Source: Lumnitzera littorea (taxonomy: Eukaryota; Streptophyta; Magnoliopsida; Myrtales; Combretaceae). From it: a DNA stretch of 64,000 nt. Numbering within the stretch: the first letter of the stretch is position 1; each line of letters starts with the position of its first letter. Under the pieces are notes generated by a model. The model had not been told where the DNA came from and did no database searches. It saw nothing but the letters and a program-made list of their open reading frames with translations. Of this stretch, positions 24,520 through 39,209 are shown one piece after another. Position numbers and translations under genes: made by a program. Where the stretch lies: the NCBI GenBank assembly GCA_024138015.1, contig JAMXBB010000009.1, positions 14,849,599 to 14,913,598 on the forward strand, in the 5' to 3' direction.

Positions 24520-27500
24520 TTCTTTATTATCAATATTTTTCAATAGCTTCTACATTAACTTTTTCTTTCTATATATTTCTAATTTTTACTCCTATATAAT
24601 TTAATACATAAATGTTTTGCAATTAATATATCACAAATTTGATGTTAATTTGTATACGCATCATATATGTAGTGTGCGATACTCCATCTAAATAGAATGT
24701 GAATTGAGTCTCACATAAATTGTAGAGGGTGTTGAATAATGGTATATAAGGTTAAAGTAATGAATAACTTTTCAACATTAATTAAAAATTTTTAGGTTAA
24801 AGGTTAAAATGGCCCCATTACTATTTATCAACTTGGTTATTAACTAATATTAACTTAAAAATATTCTTCATCTCCATTTCTTTAATTTTCTATCAATTTC
24901 AAAATCGTTTTATGAAATCATTGTTCGAATGAAGTTTTGCAAGCTTTAAAAGCTTTCAGAAAGGTTATAATGGCGTTTGACCTCAAGCTAAAACTTATAG
25001 TTTTCGTCTAAATAAAATCAGCGTCATTAAAAGTTTTTCCGAACATTTGTTGATGTGTTATAAAATACTTTTCACCTATTCTAGCTAACTTTAATTAGAT
25101 AGTTTTCCCGAGAAAACAACAAGTGCGTTAAATATTATGAGAAATAATATTTTGACTTATTGAAATGCCGTAAGGAGGGAGCTCGTTACCATTTTCAAAG
25201 AACAAAAGGGGGAAAAGAAAGGATCATATCGTGCTTGCAAGCTGGCCAAACTTAGCGAAAGTGTCACGAGACAGCTCTTAGCTAAAATACAAATGACTGC
25301 CCTCTCTGCTCTGTCTGTCAAAGACAGCACGTAGCCCTTTGATTTATTCTATAAATTGTCAACATCTGAACTCATTTACTAATTTGATTTGATTTTGTAA
25401 AAAAAAAAAAAACCTTTTATCCGTAAATTATATAACCACATGCATGTATGAAATAGTACAAATATAAATCTAGATTTGTTGACTAATTATCATACATTAC
25501 ATTATATAAATAATGAATATAGACACGTAGCCAATGTAGATTATAACTTTGTACCAAAATCAAGTATTAATGCAACATGTTTTCATGATTCAGGTAGATC
25601 TGAAGTTGGTATTTAATTTTATTGGGCCGTGGAGTTTGTGCAAAATCCGCAAAAACCATTCAATGCAGGCATTGAAATGGAACTAATTTTGGGGCTAGTC
25701 GGAGTCAACATCTGTGCCAGAAAGGATGCGGATATAAGACAGCACAAAAAGAGCATTTCTGGTAAGTTGTTTTTGTCTCTTCTTTGACTTTTACTTCACT
25801 TCTCCATCCTCTCTAGATTTTGTGAGATTTCAGATTTAAGTGATAATTATTTTCACGGGATATTGTAGAAATTACTATCTAGATTTTGATTTTTTTAGAT
25901 GAGCATTACTAAACATCACATTTAATTAAATGAATCCTTAAAACATGCTTTTTTTATTTTTTTTTTTAAGTTATCTCCTTGTAATATAGTCATGTGTAAT
26001 TAACAGTTTTAATTACATAAAAAAAAAAACAATATCATAATAATATTATATGATATCTTTAAATTCTAATAATCTCAACTATTAATTTATAACTTTACCT
26101 AAAATAACTTTTAAGGATTAATTTCCATTTTTCAAAGTTTTGTTTATCTAGATTCTTGAAAGTTGAAATTACTAAGTATTATATTTAATAGAACTTTTAC
26201 TTGTTAAATTTATCACATTTATGATTTTGGAAAAGATGATGTATCAAATAATAACTTGTGGTGTTAAAATTTTACCTCCAAATAATTTGTGCTCATAAAA
26301 GCTTTCGTTTGTAATCAATGTCAACTTCATTTGAAATGGGATTCATTAATAAAGGGTTTAAATATTACAATGCAATTCTCCTTTAAACAAAATTCAGATG
26401 GATCGGATACGTTTATATATAGTTTATCATGCATTTACAAATATAAGATAAAAGAAGACACAGGAATCTATTTGAAATTTATACATATTTTGCTGAATAG
26501 CGCAGAACTTAATGCAATTATACATTGATTGGTCTTTAACAATTTCCTACGCTTGTCTTCAAACTCGAACCAATCATCCATATCTTATTTCAAAATTGAA
26601 AATCTATCATTTTTTTTGTCACCAATGTCACAAAAATATAATTCATTTATGCATAAGTAACGATTTTATCAGAATATAGTCATATGTTTTTTTTTTTTTT
26701 TAAAGTTAACGTTATGTGATTTATGGGTTACCATTGATGAGTTTAACAAGAACTAATAATCCATAACATATGTATATTTTGTCCGCCTGCGAAAATTTTA
26801 GATAATACAATCAAAATAATAGTAACGTAAAGATTAAGATAAGAGAAGTAGACAATATAAAAATTTATGCAGCAAGCCCCGAAAGAACTTAGGGTGAGGA
26901 GCCATGCAGTGGAGCTGTAAATGAATTATGCCAAAATAGAAATATTTTCTGCAAGAATGGACTAGCACTTGTCTTAAACACGTTATAAGTCTATATATAA
27001 GCCTCATGTAAACCTAGTGCCTCATACTACGTTAGAAACCTGCAAAAAAGGGAACACAATATATAGGCTTATGATGTCCCCAGTCGAATGCTTAGGGTTG
27101 ACGATTGAGGTTGTTGTTCCCAGTCACCTATTAGGACCAGCGATCGATTGTTACACACCTCCAATTCGACCAACCATAATAATCGTCAAATCAAAATCTA
27201 AGACATGCGCCTGTCAATCGGCTTTAGCCCTAGGTCCATTGGCATGCTTGCCGAACCGCTGAGCACATCGATTATTTGATCTTGAATTTTACAACTTTCT
27301 AAAGCATATGGTATTGATAACAACATGAATATACCTAGTTTAAAGGTCAATTTTAGTAAGCTTTTATAGATGTTTAAGTTATTTTTACTGAATTCTAATT
27401 CTTAATTTGTTTAATTTTCATTTTTAGGACTTAGATGTTGATCGATGTACAAATTTAAAATATATTTGAAGAAATTGCAAAATGAGAACTTGAGTTGTGT

Positions 27501-29879
27501 TAAAGAGCATGGTTGTGTGGTCGTGTTGGAAGACATGCTAAAGCGCATGGTCATGTTGATTCCCTTACTGTGATATTTTGTACCAAATTTGCAATTTCAT
27601 TCACTGGAAGTTGTACGAGTTAGTGACATAATCATGTCTAAGATAATGACATGAATAAAACCCTAAAAAATTCTTTATACTATACATAGTTATAAGGCTA
27701 GTATAATTAGAAAGAATCAATGTAAACTTAGAGATAGGTTATAGTGATTTCTTTAGAATAGAGTGAAACCTAATAACAAAATGTAAAGATCATTAATACA
27801 ATTCTAGGATTTTTAACTAGAAAGATAGTTTAATCAACTATCTTAAGGTTATGTATTAATAATTTTGAAAAAGATATTAGTATTGTTGATTATGAAATGA
27901 ATCAACTATAAAAGAGAAAAGGGATTGGGTTTTGATTCTTTGTATTAGAAGGTTAATAGGCTTTAAACCAGATTGAACTCCTTGCTCTAATGTAAGGGGT
28001 ATAACTACTTAAGGATATGTGTTGGCTCAAGGCTCATCTATAGTGGCAATTGATAAGGAATAAGCGTTGAGGATATGATAAGGTGACTTTGATAGTTGTG
28101 TAATTTGGCCCAATAAATCTGCTTATACTGGTTGGGTTGCGATTGGACCATTCAATCTGAATGAGTTATGTTGAGGCCATGTTCAAGCAAGCTTAGGCCA
28201 TCGACTAACTTGCTTTATAGACCAATTCCGATTTAATCTAATTAAATCGATTGAGCTCATATGATTGTGATTGCATTATTAAATATTATATTACTTAAAT
28301 TAAAATCTAAAATCTCGTGGTTCCATCCAATACAAGCTATAGGTGAATTACTAGTTAGGTGTCATGGATCAAGACATGATTCTAAACATCAATAATTAGA
28401 TACCACCTCAAATCCTAGATATCATTGTCTTTTGTTCTATCATTATACACGTAAACTATGTCATAATGACGTAAGGAATAAAACCAGTCCAATGTGATAT
28501 GATGTGTGGACTGTCCGGCCGAACGTCCCTTTTATTTTTAATTTCGGCGGAAGTTAGTTTGAATATTTCACTACATTAAATAATTCAACTAAATAGGTTA
28601 GAAATCTTGATTTGTTTGGTATTAAAACTATAAATCGGCCGGTCGGTCGGACCGCCAAACTTGTTAGGGATTTCGCAGTGACTTCCACTAAGGAAAAATA
28701 ATACATTGAAGTGCAAGTTTTCCAGCTAGACCACGTTTCATTTTATTTGAAAATGAAATTAGAACTACATGTTTTGACCATATTAATCCATTGTCCTCAA
28801 TTGAAGTAAAACTTCATTCTAGGAATAGGTTTATCTAGAAACAATAGAAAACATACTTATCCTTATCACGTTTGATTTAAATATCAGTTATTAATGGTTA
28901 CAGACTACCCGTAATATTATTAAGTGCTATCTGTAATTGTTAGCGCTTATCCACTTATATAGGTACTATAAAATTAAAATACCTATGAAAATATTCTACT
29001 ATAATTTACTATTACTGAAAAAGAAAAATTAAGCACATGATTGAAAGTTATGTATAATGAATTTAAAGGATTAAACTAACATAATCAACAGCATTTTGGA
29101 TCTCGCTAACTACCTTTTGAACCATACCCTTTATTCCTTGCGTAAATATGAAAAAGGAGAATAAAAACACATTCGTCCAATAAATAAATTGCACATTTTT
29201 CTTTTTAGAGGTTTTTATTTATCGTTCTTTTTCCTCACTTTGTATTTTTTTTATTACTAATAACTTTTAACGATAATTAACAATTCTTTTTCTTTCAATT
29301 ATCGTGTGTTCAATAGTCATGTCGCCTGTGAAAGAGTGTGTCGCAGTTTTGAACTCTTGCTATATGATGTTGCACAATCATATAAAATTACAATATATAA
29401 TATGTATAAATTTATATGATTGAAAAAATGTCGTATCAGAGCTTCTATGGTTTGTTTGTATTTATTTAGAGATTGATCCAACTCTCTATCTCTTTTTTAA
29501 TTTTATATTCATTAAATCTTTATCATTGGAAATACAATGATCTTAATAATTCAAACTTAATAGATATAAAATAAAGGGTGAGGCGAGGGGTTAAATTAAT
29601 CCACTAAAAAATATATATGAAAGCGTAGAAAAATCTAAAAAGTTATGTATATACATCGATAAGATTCAAATTGTGATAATATTTTAAATAAATCTAGTAT
29701 TTTTTATGATGCAAGAAGCTAAGCTAGGGCTAGGGGTTTATCTACTGGAAAGCTTGTTTCTCTGTTATGTGGTTTTTTCCAATTTGCTATTTCTTTTTAT
29801 TGTTTCCATACAAAATACCGGTGTAAAAAATAAAAATAATTATAGTAAAATTGTTAACACAAATCATAACGGCACAGAG

Positions 29880-29880
<1 letters not shown>
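24520..29880. other. Gene-poor A+T-rich intergenic region
   Basis: No supported gene. A less A+T-rich island lies at about 27000-27290, preceded by 'tatatataa', and holds an 81-codon open frame (27017-27262) that I do not recognise. The segment at 27430-28050 has some features of a decayed retrotransposon LTR ('catggttgtgtggtcgtg') but no partner was found. A G+C-rich palindrome-like patch 'cggccggtcggtcgg' lies at 28636-28650. Elsewhere there are only poly-A/T runs. Confidence 0.4.

Positions 29881-29885
<5 letters not shown>

Positions 29886-29918
<33 letters not shown>
29886..29918 (+). repeat. (AT)n microsatellite
   Basis: About 16 uninterrupted AT units. It ends the 71-codon open frame at 29706-29921, which is therefore not credible as a gene. 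Confidence 0.95.
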
Positions 29919-29920
<2 letters not shown>

Positions 29921-31850
29921 GATGTAAATTAGTACTGACACCACATGCATGATGTATCAGCTTAAGAAAAAGATAAATAATTTCCAGTTTTTAATGATGA
30001 AAGTAGTTCAGAAAATAAATAGGAAATAAAAAAGTTAGTGGATTAGTAGGGTCATTGAGTTATTTTTTTTTTATGAATAATTGAATTATTAATTTATCCT
30101 TGAGGAATAAGCTAACTGTGTGAGGAAGGGGTTAATAATTAATTTTAGAGAATATAATGTAAGGATAATACTAAAATAATGTGATAAAAATTTATGAAAT
30201 ACACTAAAAGTGGTTAGAAAAGTCTCATGTGCTTTAATATTATCTTAAATTATAGATGAATGTATTTTAAACCAAAATTCGCTTATTGTGTTGGGATTTT
30301 AACTAGATTATATAACGCAGAGGCCTTTATGGCATCGTTAAAATTTGAATTTAATTTGATAACGTTTGAATAATTATTCTTTCTGAGTAACTTTGTGAAT
30401 TAGGTTGTCTGAGCTTGACTTCTTCAATAAATCATGATTAAGAACTTTACGTGTACAACATGGTCATAGCATAGGGCAAATATCCTTAAGCATTGGAGGG
30501 AAAAAAAAAAAAATCATCTGTGCATCTGCATTTTTTTAGTCAAATGTACAATTTATATTGAAAAACACGAAGAGTTTCCACTCTTAAAAAATAAAATTTA
30601 TTGGTATTAACAGTATGTATAAGCATCAAAGACATCTAAATATATTTATATTTTTACATATTAAAATTTTATTAACTATCAGTTGACGAGTTCCCAAAAG
30701 CAACCGTCCAAAATTGTCCAAAGTAGGAAAGGAGAATGTGAATGTATAAGGAAGGAACGCGTCGAGCTCATCTTATTCCAAGACTGTATACCAAGTAATT
30801 TTCAACGAAATATCGATGTCTTTAATGTCATGTGCTAAAGTATGAGAATGTGTGGTCGCCTCTCTTCCCCCAAATCAGCAGAAACATATGGCTTTTTCCT
30901 TTTTCCTTTTTGTTTTTTTGTTTTTTCCTATCTCTACTTTCCAAGAAAATAAGATTTTTTTTCTTTTCCATTTTGTATTCCGAGAATATAAAATAAATTC
31001 ATCACAAAGCTACTGCGCAAGACCTTGGCGCTTAAGTAATTTCAATTTATTAGTCTCCCAGGTTTGAGCCTTTAATCAAATCATAATTAAGTTGGAATTA
31101 TGGTTTATACATATATTATTGTTACTATTTGAAGTTAAAGTTAAAATTTGGTAAATTATATCTACAATCCAAAACTATTGATCAAGTAAAGATAAATTCC
31201 TTACACCTTTTGTTAATAACAAGATATTGTGGAGTTATAAAGAACCTACCCGAGGTAACAAACGTAAGTTTAAAGAGCAACCTAAGTAGTTTCAGCATGA
31301 TTACTTTAATACTCATGTGAAAAAACAATAAGGGAAGGTGCATAATATATGTAAAAGGTGGAAAATTGGGATCTTTTTCTAGTATTATTGATCCTTTATT
31401 TATAAGGCATTGACTGGTCTATTTTAAGGAGGAGATAAGCCTCCTAGATCCTCTTTTGACTTTTGATTTTGTGGAAAAAATTTTGAGAAAAACTTATGCC
31501 CGTTTTTGACTTTCGTTATCTAGTGGAGCTATTCCAACTTAGTCTTCATTTGAACTTGTAAGCTAGACTTAATCGGCCTGAGTTTGAAGGCCCAAGCTCC
31601 ATAAAATATTTTGAAGAAGGGAGCTTAGATTAGGCTTCAAGGTCGATGAGCTTTTTACAAGTTGTGGTAAGGTTGCCTTGAAATTGGGTACTTGGCATCA
31701 ATTTTGATGAGGCCATCCTAGCTTTAGGGAGCTTGTCTTAGGCTCCTATTAGGTTGTTTTGGGCTATAAATGTTTGGTCTATGCTTTGAAAAGATTAGCT
31801 TAGGTTTGGACGCCTACATCCAAGATATCTTATCAACACCATTAAAGCAT
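29919..31850. other. Intergenic DNA, no gene seen
   Basis: Open frames at 30852-31067 and 31129-31320 are low-complexity or unrecognised. Repeated 'gcttaggttt' and 'gcttag' phrases occur between 31540 and 31810, without a clear repeat unit. I saw no RNA gene or element ends. Confidence 0.45.
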
Positions 31851-31854
31851 GATT

Positions 31855-32320
31855 TTATATCCTCATATCTTTTAAAAATATATAAATAATCCTTACACTA
31901 TTGCTAAACCTCAATACTGTCTCTATAAGTGCTATAAATAGTGACAATGTTAAAAATTAGGCAATGACTTGAATTCTATATGCACATCTTTAAAGGTTAT
32001 CTAAAATGATAAGGTCACACTTTAAAAATTTAATGATCTATCCATATCTTATTAATAGCTGAATGAGTGTATATAATCGCAATATACCCATAAATTATTG
32101 TTCAAATGCAAATAAACTCTTAAACTTTTAAAGTGTGATTTTACTTTCGCATAACTTTTAAAAAGATGCAAATAACCCTCAAACAATTACTAAAACCCCA
32201 ATATTATCCCTACAAGTATTATGAAAGCAATGGCTTTTTAACTTTAATAATGGTTTAGGCTTCATGTATATATTGTCAAAAGTTGTAAGGAGGAAAAGCC
32301 ATACTTTAAAAATTTATACA
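31855..32320 (+). repeat. Imperfect direct duplication of about 170 bp
   Basis: 31855-32025 and about 32145-32320 share, in the same order, 'cttttaaaaa', 'caaataa(t)cc', 'ctaaa(a)cc(t/c)caata', 'tccctacaagt/ tctctataagt' and 'cacactttaaaaattta / catactttaaaaattta'. Non-coding, and it lies immediately outside the LTR-like block that follows. Confidence 0.6.
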
Positions 32321-32322
32321 GT

Positions 32323-35010
32323 ATCATGCTCCAAACAAAAGAAATTATAACAGTCACGTTGTGTAAACTAACCTAAGACAAAAATTGACTTTATAGCTGT
32401 TATCGTAGATGTAGTCCACACAAAGCATACAGGACTTAACCAGTTTGAAGCATCTATTCTAATACTTGTAAATGATCAAACTTGTTGTAATTTTATAAAA
32501 TATCTATTTTGTACAACCTATTATTTCATAACACAATAGTATTTATATAAACGTTTCACACTTAGAATTATAATTTACAATCAAAGTTTACCAAAAGCCG
32601 CATATTTAAAGTCTATTTACAATTAAAATAAGAAATTAGTAGGTATCCTAAGAAATTCCCAATTAGTTTTCTTAAAACTCAAAAGAAAAGCCTAAAGCTC
32701 AAATTTAATGCATTCTTCGTTCCTTACTTTTCTACCCAATTGCACACTAACCTAGGAGTAGTGATATCTGAACATCCTAACCTTTACTCGTCATCTGCAA
32801 AAGAGTTTATGGAGATATGAACATAACTAGTTTTGTAAGTAGGATAAAATCAGAAGAATAACATACAATTACAAATAAGGTTATTAATTATGATGAAAGA
32901 CAATGCAATCAATTACTTGAAATATCGCATAATGTTATCCGGTTCATTGTAAGGTTAGAGAAATTATATCCACTTTAACTTTGATTGAGAAGTTTTATCA
33001 CAACTTAAATCAAACTAAACTCGAGTTTATGCAATGAAGAATACCTTCCTCCTGTAATCACCTTCGAACCATAATCCTTACCATTACCACGACCTCCTTG
33101 CCAATACTCAGTTCAATTAAGGATAGGGAAATAACCATTTCAACTACCCTTATAAAAAGGAATCGGTATTTGGCCTGATACTTTTAATCGTTCCACTAAA
33201 AGTTACTATATATGTCTAATTAAGTTAGTAATTAGTTTACTCTTAACTCCATTTAAGGGTGGTCAAACAAGTTCACTACAAAATAAAATAAAATAATCAT
33301 GCAAAATAACATGCCAAGGAGTTAAACTCTTATCACAATTAGAATATCAACTATACATATAGCATGCACATAAAGAGCTAATTTACAATCACAATCAAAG
33401 TACTCTTAAACTTCCAGATATTTTAATACAGTATTTCAATAAGTGGTAAAGTAACAATCTTAACTTATCTGTCTATACGCTTATTACGGAAGACTCGTGT
33501 CTTCAACGCTTTGATAATTGGGAGACCTTATATATATACAAAACTCATATTTTGTTTTCATAAGAGTTAAGAAAATGTTAGGGTTCTATTAAAATATATT
33601 CCACTGAACAACTATATATGTAAATATATATTCATATACCCAAGGTATATTATTATTTTCCTTATATAACATAATGTGGTTTTATTATATAAGTTAAGTT
33701 AAATTATTAAATATCGATAATATACGTAATTATACTATTACGTATAATAACGTTTCGATCGTATCGAAATATATTTCTCATAAGCTAAATTAAGTTTTAA
33801 TTATGGTAAGGTTACCGTAGTACATAAGTTCTCATAATATTATATAGATATATGTTATATTATTTAGGATTGTCCAATTTTAGTAAAAGTAGTGTTATTG
33901 AGTTTATACACACTTAATGATACATATTATGGATTCTATTTCGAAAAATAACATCTAAAGGGTATTTCTAGTTTTATATTATATCTATATGCTCCAACAA
34001 CAATGATTATTTTATTATGTTCATATTATATAAAATAAGCTATATTTTATATAATTTCGAAAAATAGCTCAATAACATATGCAATTTCTAGCCCTAACTA
34101 TATGAATACTAAATCACACAAAAATTGATCTAGTCCTCATAAAGTCATTACATTATTTGACATAAAATAATATTTACGATATCACATTTTGACTTTGGGA
34201 AAAGAAAGCACATACTTGAAATTATTAATCAATTCCTCTTCGAAATAGTTCTTCATTTTTGTCATAATTCACCACATAAATTCTACTTTGTACTCATATA
34301 TTCTTTTCAATACTCCCAAGTTTAAGTGTGTATATACATATATATAATAGAAAAGATATTTATATAGTAAGACAACTACTTAGACATATACATATATTTA
34401 TATTGCATGCCCACAACATTGTGTTCTCCATCCACAGTCCTAAATTTCGAAGGTGATTTTCCTTTATAAAAGCATTAGGAGGTGGTGGACATTTAATTGT
34501 TCATTGAAAATTCAAACAATATATCAATATAATATAATATAATATAATATATATGTATGTACAATTTCTCACCACTTATTTTTGGTATATTGTGTCAATA
34601 TTTGTATACAGTATAAGTGAGCTCTAAATGTAATTAATTAAATGCTATTTATGGTTAAACATCCAATTTATATAAGTTTGAAATGTCACCGTAAGAATTA
34701 TATTTTGCACAAACATTATGAGTTATTTACCTCATTACATATGTATCCAAAAGTACTGGTTGTACGTATTATTTGTACATGATTAACAATATAAATTGTC
34801 AAATGATTTTATAAATATTTTTACGTTAAGCTAGAGTTAAGATCAAACTTACCTTGGTTTTGCTCCCAACTCCAATAGAAATTTGACTATAAGAATATCA
34901 TCAACAGTCTTCTTCATCTTCTTTTTATTTCTTTTAGCAATGGAGAATATCTTATATATTTTTGTTGAAGCCTCCAAGCTATTTATAGACTAAACATAGT
35001 AAAATATACA
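32323..35010 (-). mobile_element. Decayed LTR-like block A, minus orientation
   Basis: This block aligns with two others in the window. Its left part (32323-33430) matches 62933-64000 in the same orientation (shared 'ccttcgaaccat' and 'tcggtatttgg'). Its right part (33480-33990) matches 62890-62440 in reverse orientation (shared 'cgtttcgatcgtatcgaa' and a 'ggttaccgta' stretch). Read on the minus strand it has 'tctataaatag' (TATA box) near 34980, as in an LTR promoter. This fits a long, old Ty3/gypsy LTR reading right to left. No internal coding region adjoins it, so it may be a solo LTR. The 5' boundary is uncertain, and no target duplication was found. Confidence 0.6.
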
Positions 35011-36790
35011 CATATATATATCACCCCATCCTCCGATTCCCTTATCATCCTATTGACCTACATATATAAGCATTATTAATTGATAAAATATATAATATGT
35101 AACTATCTTAATCTTAGTTGCAACTCTAAAAAACACCTTTCTCATTTCCATTATGGTATGCTTATATAGGATATGTGGCGGTGGGAAATTACTTGAAGAT
35201 CATGTAACTATGGCTATGGGTAATTTTACATGTACAAGAGTTAAATGGCGATAGTAATATCAAGTGCAGTATTACTCTCAAGAAAGCAAAATAAATAAAA
35301 TAGTTATTTTATGTAACTCTTCAAGTATAATTTCATATTGATTTGACAAGAGTAAAAGCTTTATAATGCACTTCAAAATTAGTAGACTATTATATTATAC
35401 ATCTAATATCAATCTTATACTTTCAAAGTAATTAAGTTTTACCCAATAATTTTTTCTAATTTTCATAAAGTTTAGGCTCATTCAAATAAATTTTTTCGAA
35501 AACTATAAATTCAAGTACGGTTGTCCTAAATACGATTTTCGAAACTCACATACAATCTATCCACAATTTATTCATAGTTGAGAAGATGCATTTACAATGT
35601 ATGTTGTATACTTTTGTACTAAATTTTCAAATAATGTTTATACTCCCCTTAGTGGATTTTATTTTATGGGCATACCTTATAAAAAAGCTGATTAGGTATG
35701 AAGATTCATTTCTCATCAGTTCATTCATCGTACTACTAGAATTCTCTTAACTAGATGATTAGCTAGAAAACATTCGGTCAGATGATGTCCCACCAAAAGC
35801 CACATAGTCGTCGGCTTGATTAGAAAAAGGCTCAATGTGATATGATTAATGATTGATTATTGATACAAGTAAAGCAAATGTGTGACTAAAATATTGGAGT
35901 TTGGTTTATACACATCGCTAAATTAATCTTCTAGTTGATAGCCACGTTATGAAGTCTTTTTCCTTGCAAAATAATTATTGTTAGTTGCCCACTCAAAAAA
36001 ACAACAAAGGGATGGATTATAATAATAACACAAAAGGGATATGTTAGCATTATGACATACTTTAGGTGTGTAAATGACAATACACTATCGTATTGAGAAG
36101 AGTGAGCATGGGAACCTAAAAAGATTATATGCGGTCTGTTTGGTCCTCCATGCTTGGATAGGTTTTTAAAATGATATTATATTTTGAAATTTTGCTTATC
36201 TCTTACTTAAAAAGTGGAATATTGAGTATGATCTTCAACCTATCTAAAACTTGTACCTAGTGAATTATAGGATACAAGTTTTAAGATACATTATAAATTG
36301 TCAATATATACAAAATGTTATAAAACCCCATTTGTATAATATTACCAATAAATACAAATTTACTTTGATAAATATGAGAAAAACTCAACTAGGTTGATCA
36401 ACTCTTATCCCATTATCTATATTTTAGACTAGCACCAAACCACATAACCACTCTTTAATTCAAGTTAGCATTATGGTTTATGTTTGTTGTAATTTATTGC
36501 TTTTTGTACTTTTATTGAAGTTCATTGTATTTTTATTTGTTATAAATTATTTTTAAAAAGTGATATTAACTTACAACTTATATATGGTAACTCTGGTAAT
36601 GAATGATTAATGGTAGATAATTCATGTGCTTTTTATTATTTATTGTTTTGGAGTGTAATGGAAAATACGATATTCAAATTTAGTCTATTATATTGAAAAA
36701 TCAGTTCATATTATTAGATTATAAGTGTTTTAATAAATAGTTTATATATATAAAGAAAATATAGATTAAGGTATATTTGAGTCAATGTCG
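35011..36790. other. Intergenic DNA, no gene seen
   Basis: A+T-rich sequence that may include the upstream end of LTR-like block A. There is no open frame of note, no RNA gene, and no clear repeat boundary. Confidence 0.5.
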
Positions 36791-36809
36791 GTTTCGAATT
36801 GTAAATTGA

Positions 36810-37595
36810 CTTGACAGGTGGAAAAACTAGCCTGGTCAATGAGAAGTCGAGTAGAACTGTCGAGTCTTAAGAGCTCAAGCAGTTTAAGAGAGCAGAACCA
36901 CTTGAACCGGCAGATTGCGAACCATAGGGCCAACTCACCATTGAATCGACTAGTTCACCCTTTTAAAAAAAAAAGAGAGAAAGAGAAAGAGAAAAGGAAG
37001 GCATCAAGTTAGAAAAAATAATTGAATAATATCCAGTAAGTTATTACATATCAAAACTACTTTATTTGCGATAGTAAATAATAATTTTTTAAAAATAATG
37101 ATAAATGATTAATCATAAGTTAATTATGTGTTAAAAATAAATGGAAAATTCAATTTTAATTAATATAAGTTCTTTTTATAAAACTTGTCAAATGTTAAGG
37201 ATTTAAATATAAGAAAAAAATAAAATTTGAGAAAAAAAAATAGAAAAGTTGGAATCTTGTAAAGTCAGAAATTAATAAAAAAAATTAGAAATTAATAATG
37301 AATTAATACATTTAAAAAAGAAAAAGGAGCTTACATTATAAGAAATAGTTAATGTATTTAAAATAAATAAATTAATGAAATTAATAAAAATTTAAATATA
37401 TTAAAAATTATTAATGTATTTTAAAAAAGAAATTAATAAAATTAATAAAAAATTAAATATTAAAAAAGAAAACTGTTTAAGGATCAAACCGACCCAAAAC
37501 TACCGTTTTTATAAACCGATTATAATTCAACTACGATCGAGCTCGTGAATCGAGCTTGTGAATCATGGTTTCAGGTGATTCAGAATTAGGCTGGC
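36810..37595 (+). repeat. Dispersed repeat copy R2 (inverted partner of 2.3-3.1 kb)
   Basis: The partner of R1, in the opposite orientation. The left end carries 'ttgcgaacc' and a purine tract with several 'aaagag' units, the middle is A+T-rich with repeated 'attaataaaa' phrases, and the right end carries 'gaatcgagcttgtgaatcatgg' followed by 'gattcag'. A 64-codon open frame at its left end (36818-37012) is not conserved in R1 and is not a gene. Confidence 0.7.
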
Positions 37596-39150
37596 TGCTA
37601 TCTCTAAATTAAGGTCGGAATAATAAATGAAGAAAGAGTACGAATTATTGGGTGGCACGCTTTGTGGGGTTTATGATAAGTCCACCTTTGGCATTATGGA
37701 GATGAAGGTGACACTGTCGGTCACTAACATAACACGACATATCATTTACTAACCTAATGTTTCTAATTCTTAAAAATAAAATAAGAAAATTGTTTTGCTG
37801 ATTCGGTGAACATGGGCAACGGAGGGCCTCTGTCTGTCAGGAGTCGGCCCACAAAGTTAAGCAAACACGATAATAGGAATCCTGATAGATGAATATATTT
37901 TATAATCATATAGTTCATATACGAGATTAGGTCACACAAAATAACAATATAAAAAGGGACATCATGTAAATGATGTATTTTCACTAAGCTCAAATTTAAT
38001 TTGAATGTAATTGAATCAAAGCTTCAACAGTTTAAATAGCTTATCGAACCAAGTTCAAACTTCAACCTATTCAATTTTGATAATTGCTAAAGCTCAATCA
38101 ATATTTCAAATCAAATATAAATACAATTCAAATCAAGTTCAAGTTTCAACATAAATTTGGTTTTAAAAAAATGATTTTCTTGAATAATTAAACCTATATA
38201 AATATGATTGAACCAAGTTCTAAGTTTTGAATTATTATATTGAACTGGAGCTTAATATTATTCTACTCAAATTGGTTTGTTTATATTCCTTGTGTACATT
38301 TTTATTTTTTTTTTTCTTGGAAATTTATCAAATGGACTAAGGATGAGTATCAAAACATATGTTGCAAAACTCGTCACATTTTGCATATTCAAGTAGGTTG
38401 TAAGATAGGTATTAAATATCACATGTAAGTTTCATTTTCAAATTTTATGAATTTGTAGGTAAAAGGCAAGGTACGATTATAACCATATACCTAAACTGGA
38501 ACATGCTTAGAACTTATATCATGTATATTACAAGTCCACAGGTAGAGGACACCTTATAATTTTCCACCATTAATAATTAAATTCGAAAAAAATAAATAAA
38601 GGAAATCCAATTGAGTCTAGTTATTATTCTTTAAGTTCAAAGATTCAATCTTTCTCATTCTCCAAATAAAGTTGATACTTGATTTATATGCATATTGTAT
38701 TTATGTTATTATTTTTCTGTTTATTGCTGAAAGTCAATAGCTCTAAAAGTGATTTTTATTTTCAATTCCTATATCATTATTTTGGGTACCAATGTAATGT
38801 TTTAAATTGAAAAGAACAAAAAAAAAGTAAAAGTAAATAAATAAATAAGAATTCATAGGATTCATAGGATATGCTGAAACTAATAAATTTTACAACATAT
38901 AATCTCTAAAGTAATTCAAAATGGTCATATGATAGGTTTTTATTCCAATTTTCTTAAATTGGTCAGCCTCAAGATCTTACCGGCTTTCAACATTTTATCA
39001 CAATTGTAAAACCCAAATTGACTCGTAATTCAACATAACCCAACCACAAAGCCGGTCCAGTCCAAACATTGCTACATGGAGTCAATGTCACAATGTCCTA
39101 ACAGAGGGAAAAGTATCAAAAAAATCATGACTTACAGTTACTATTTTGTC
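37596..39150. other. Intergenic DNA 3' of the KHE1-type gene
   Basis: Two open frames (37763-37993 on minus, 38240-38428 on plus) are unrecognised and lack supporting signals. 38030-38250 is low-complexity sequence with repeated 'caagttc' phrases. The right end should hold the 3' UTR of the gene that ends at 39210. Confidence 0.5.
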
Positions 39151-39209
39151 AAACTATCAATGAATTATATACTACAATTCTGAAGACAAATCTGTGCAAA
39201 GACATTTGA

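Noticed and set aside
27017..27262. 81-codon open frame as a protein gene
   Set aside because: No recognisable motif, no splice partner, and short. Kept only as a finding, not as a CDS.
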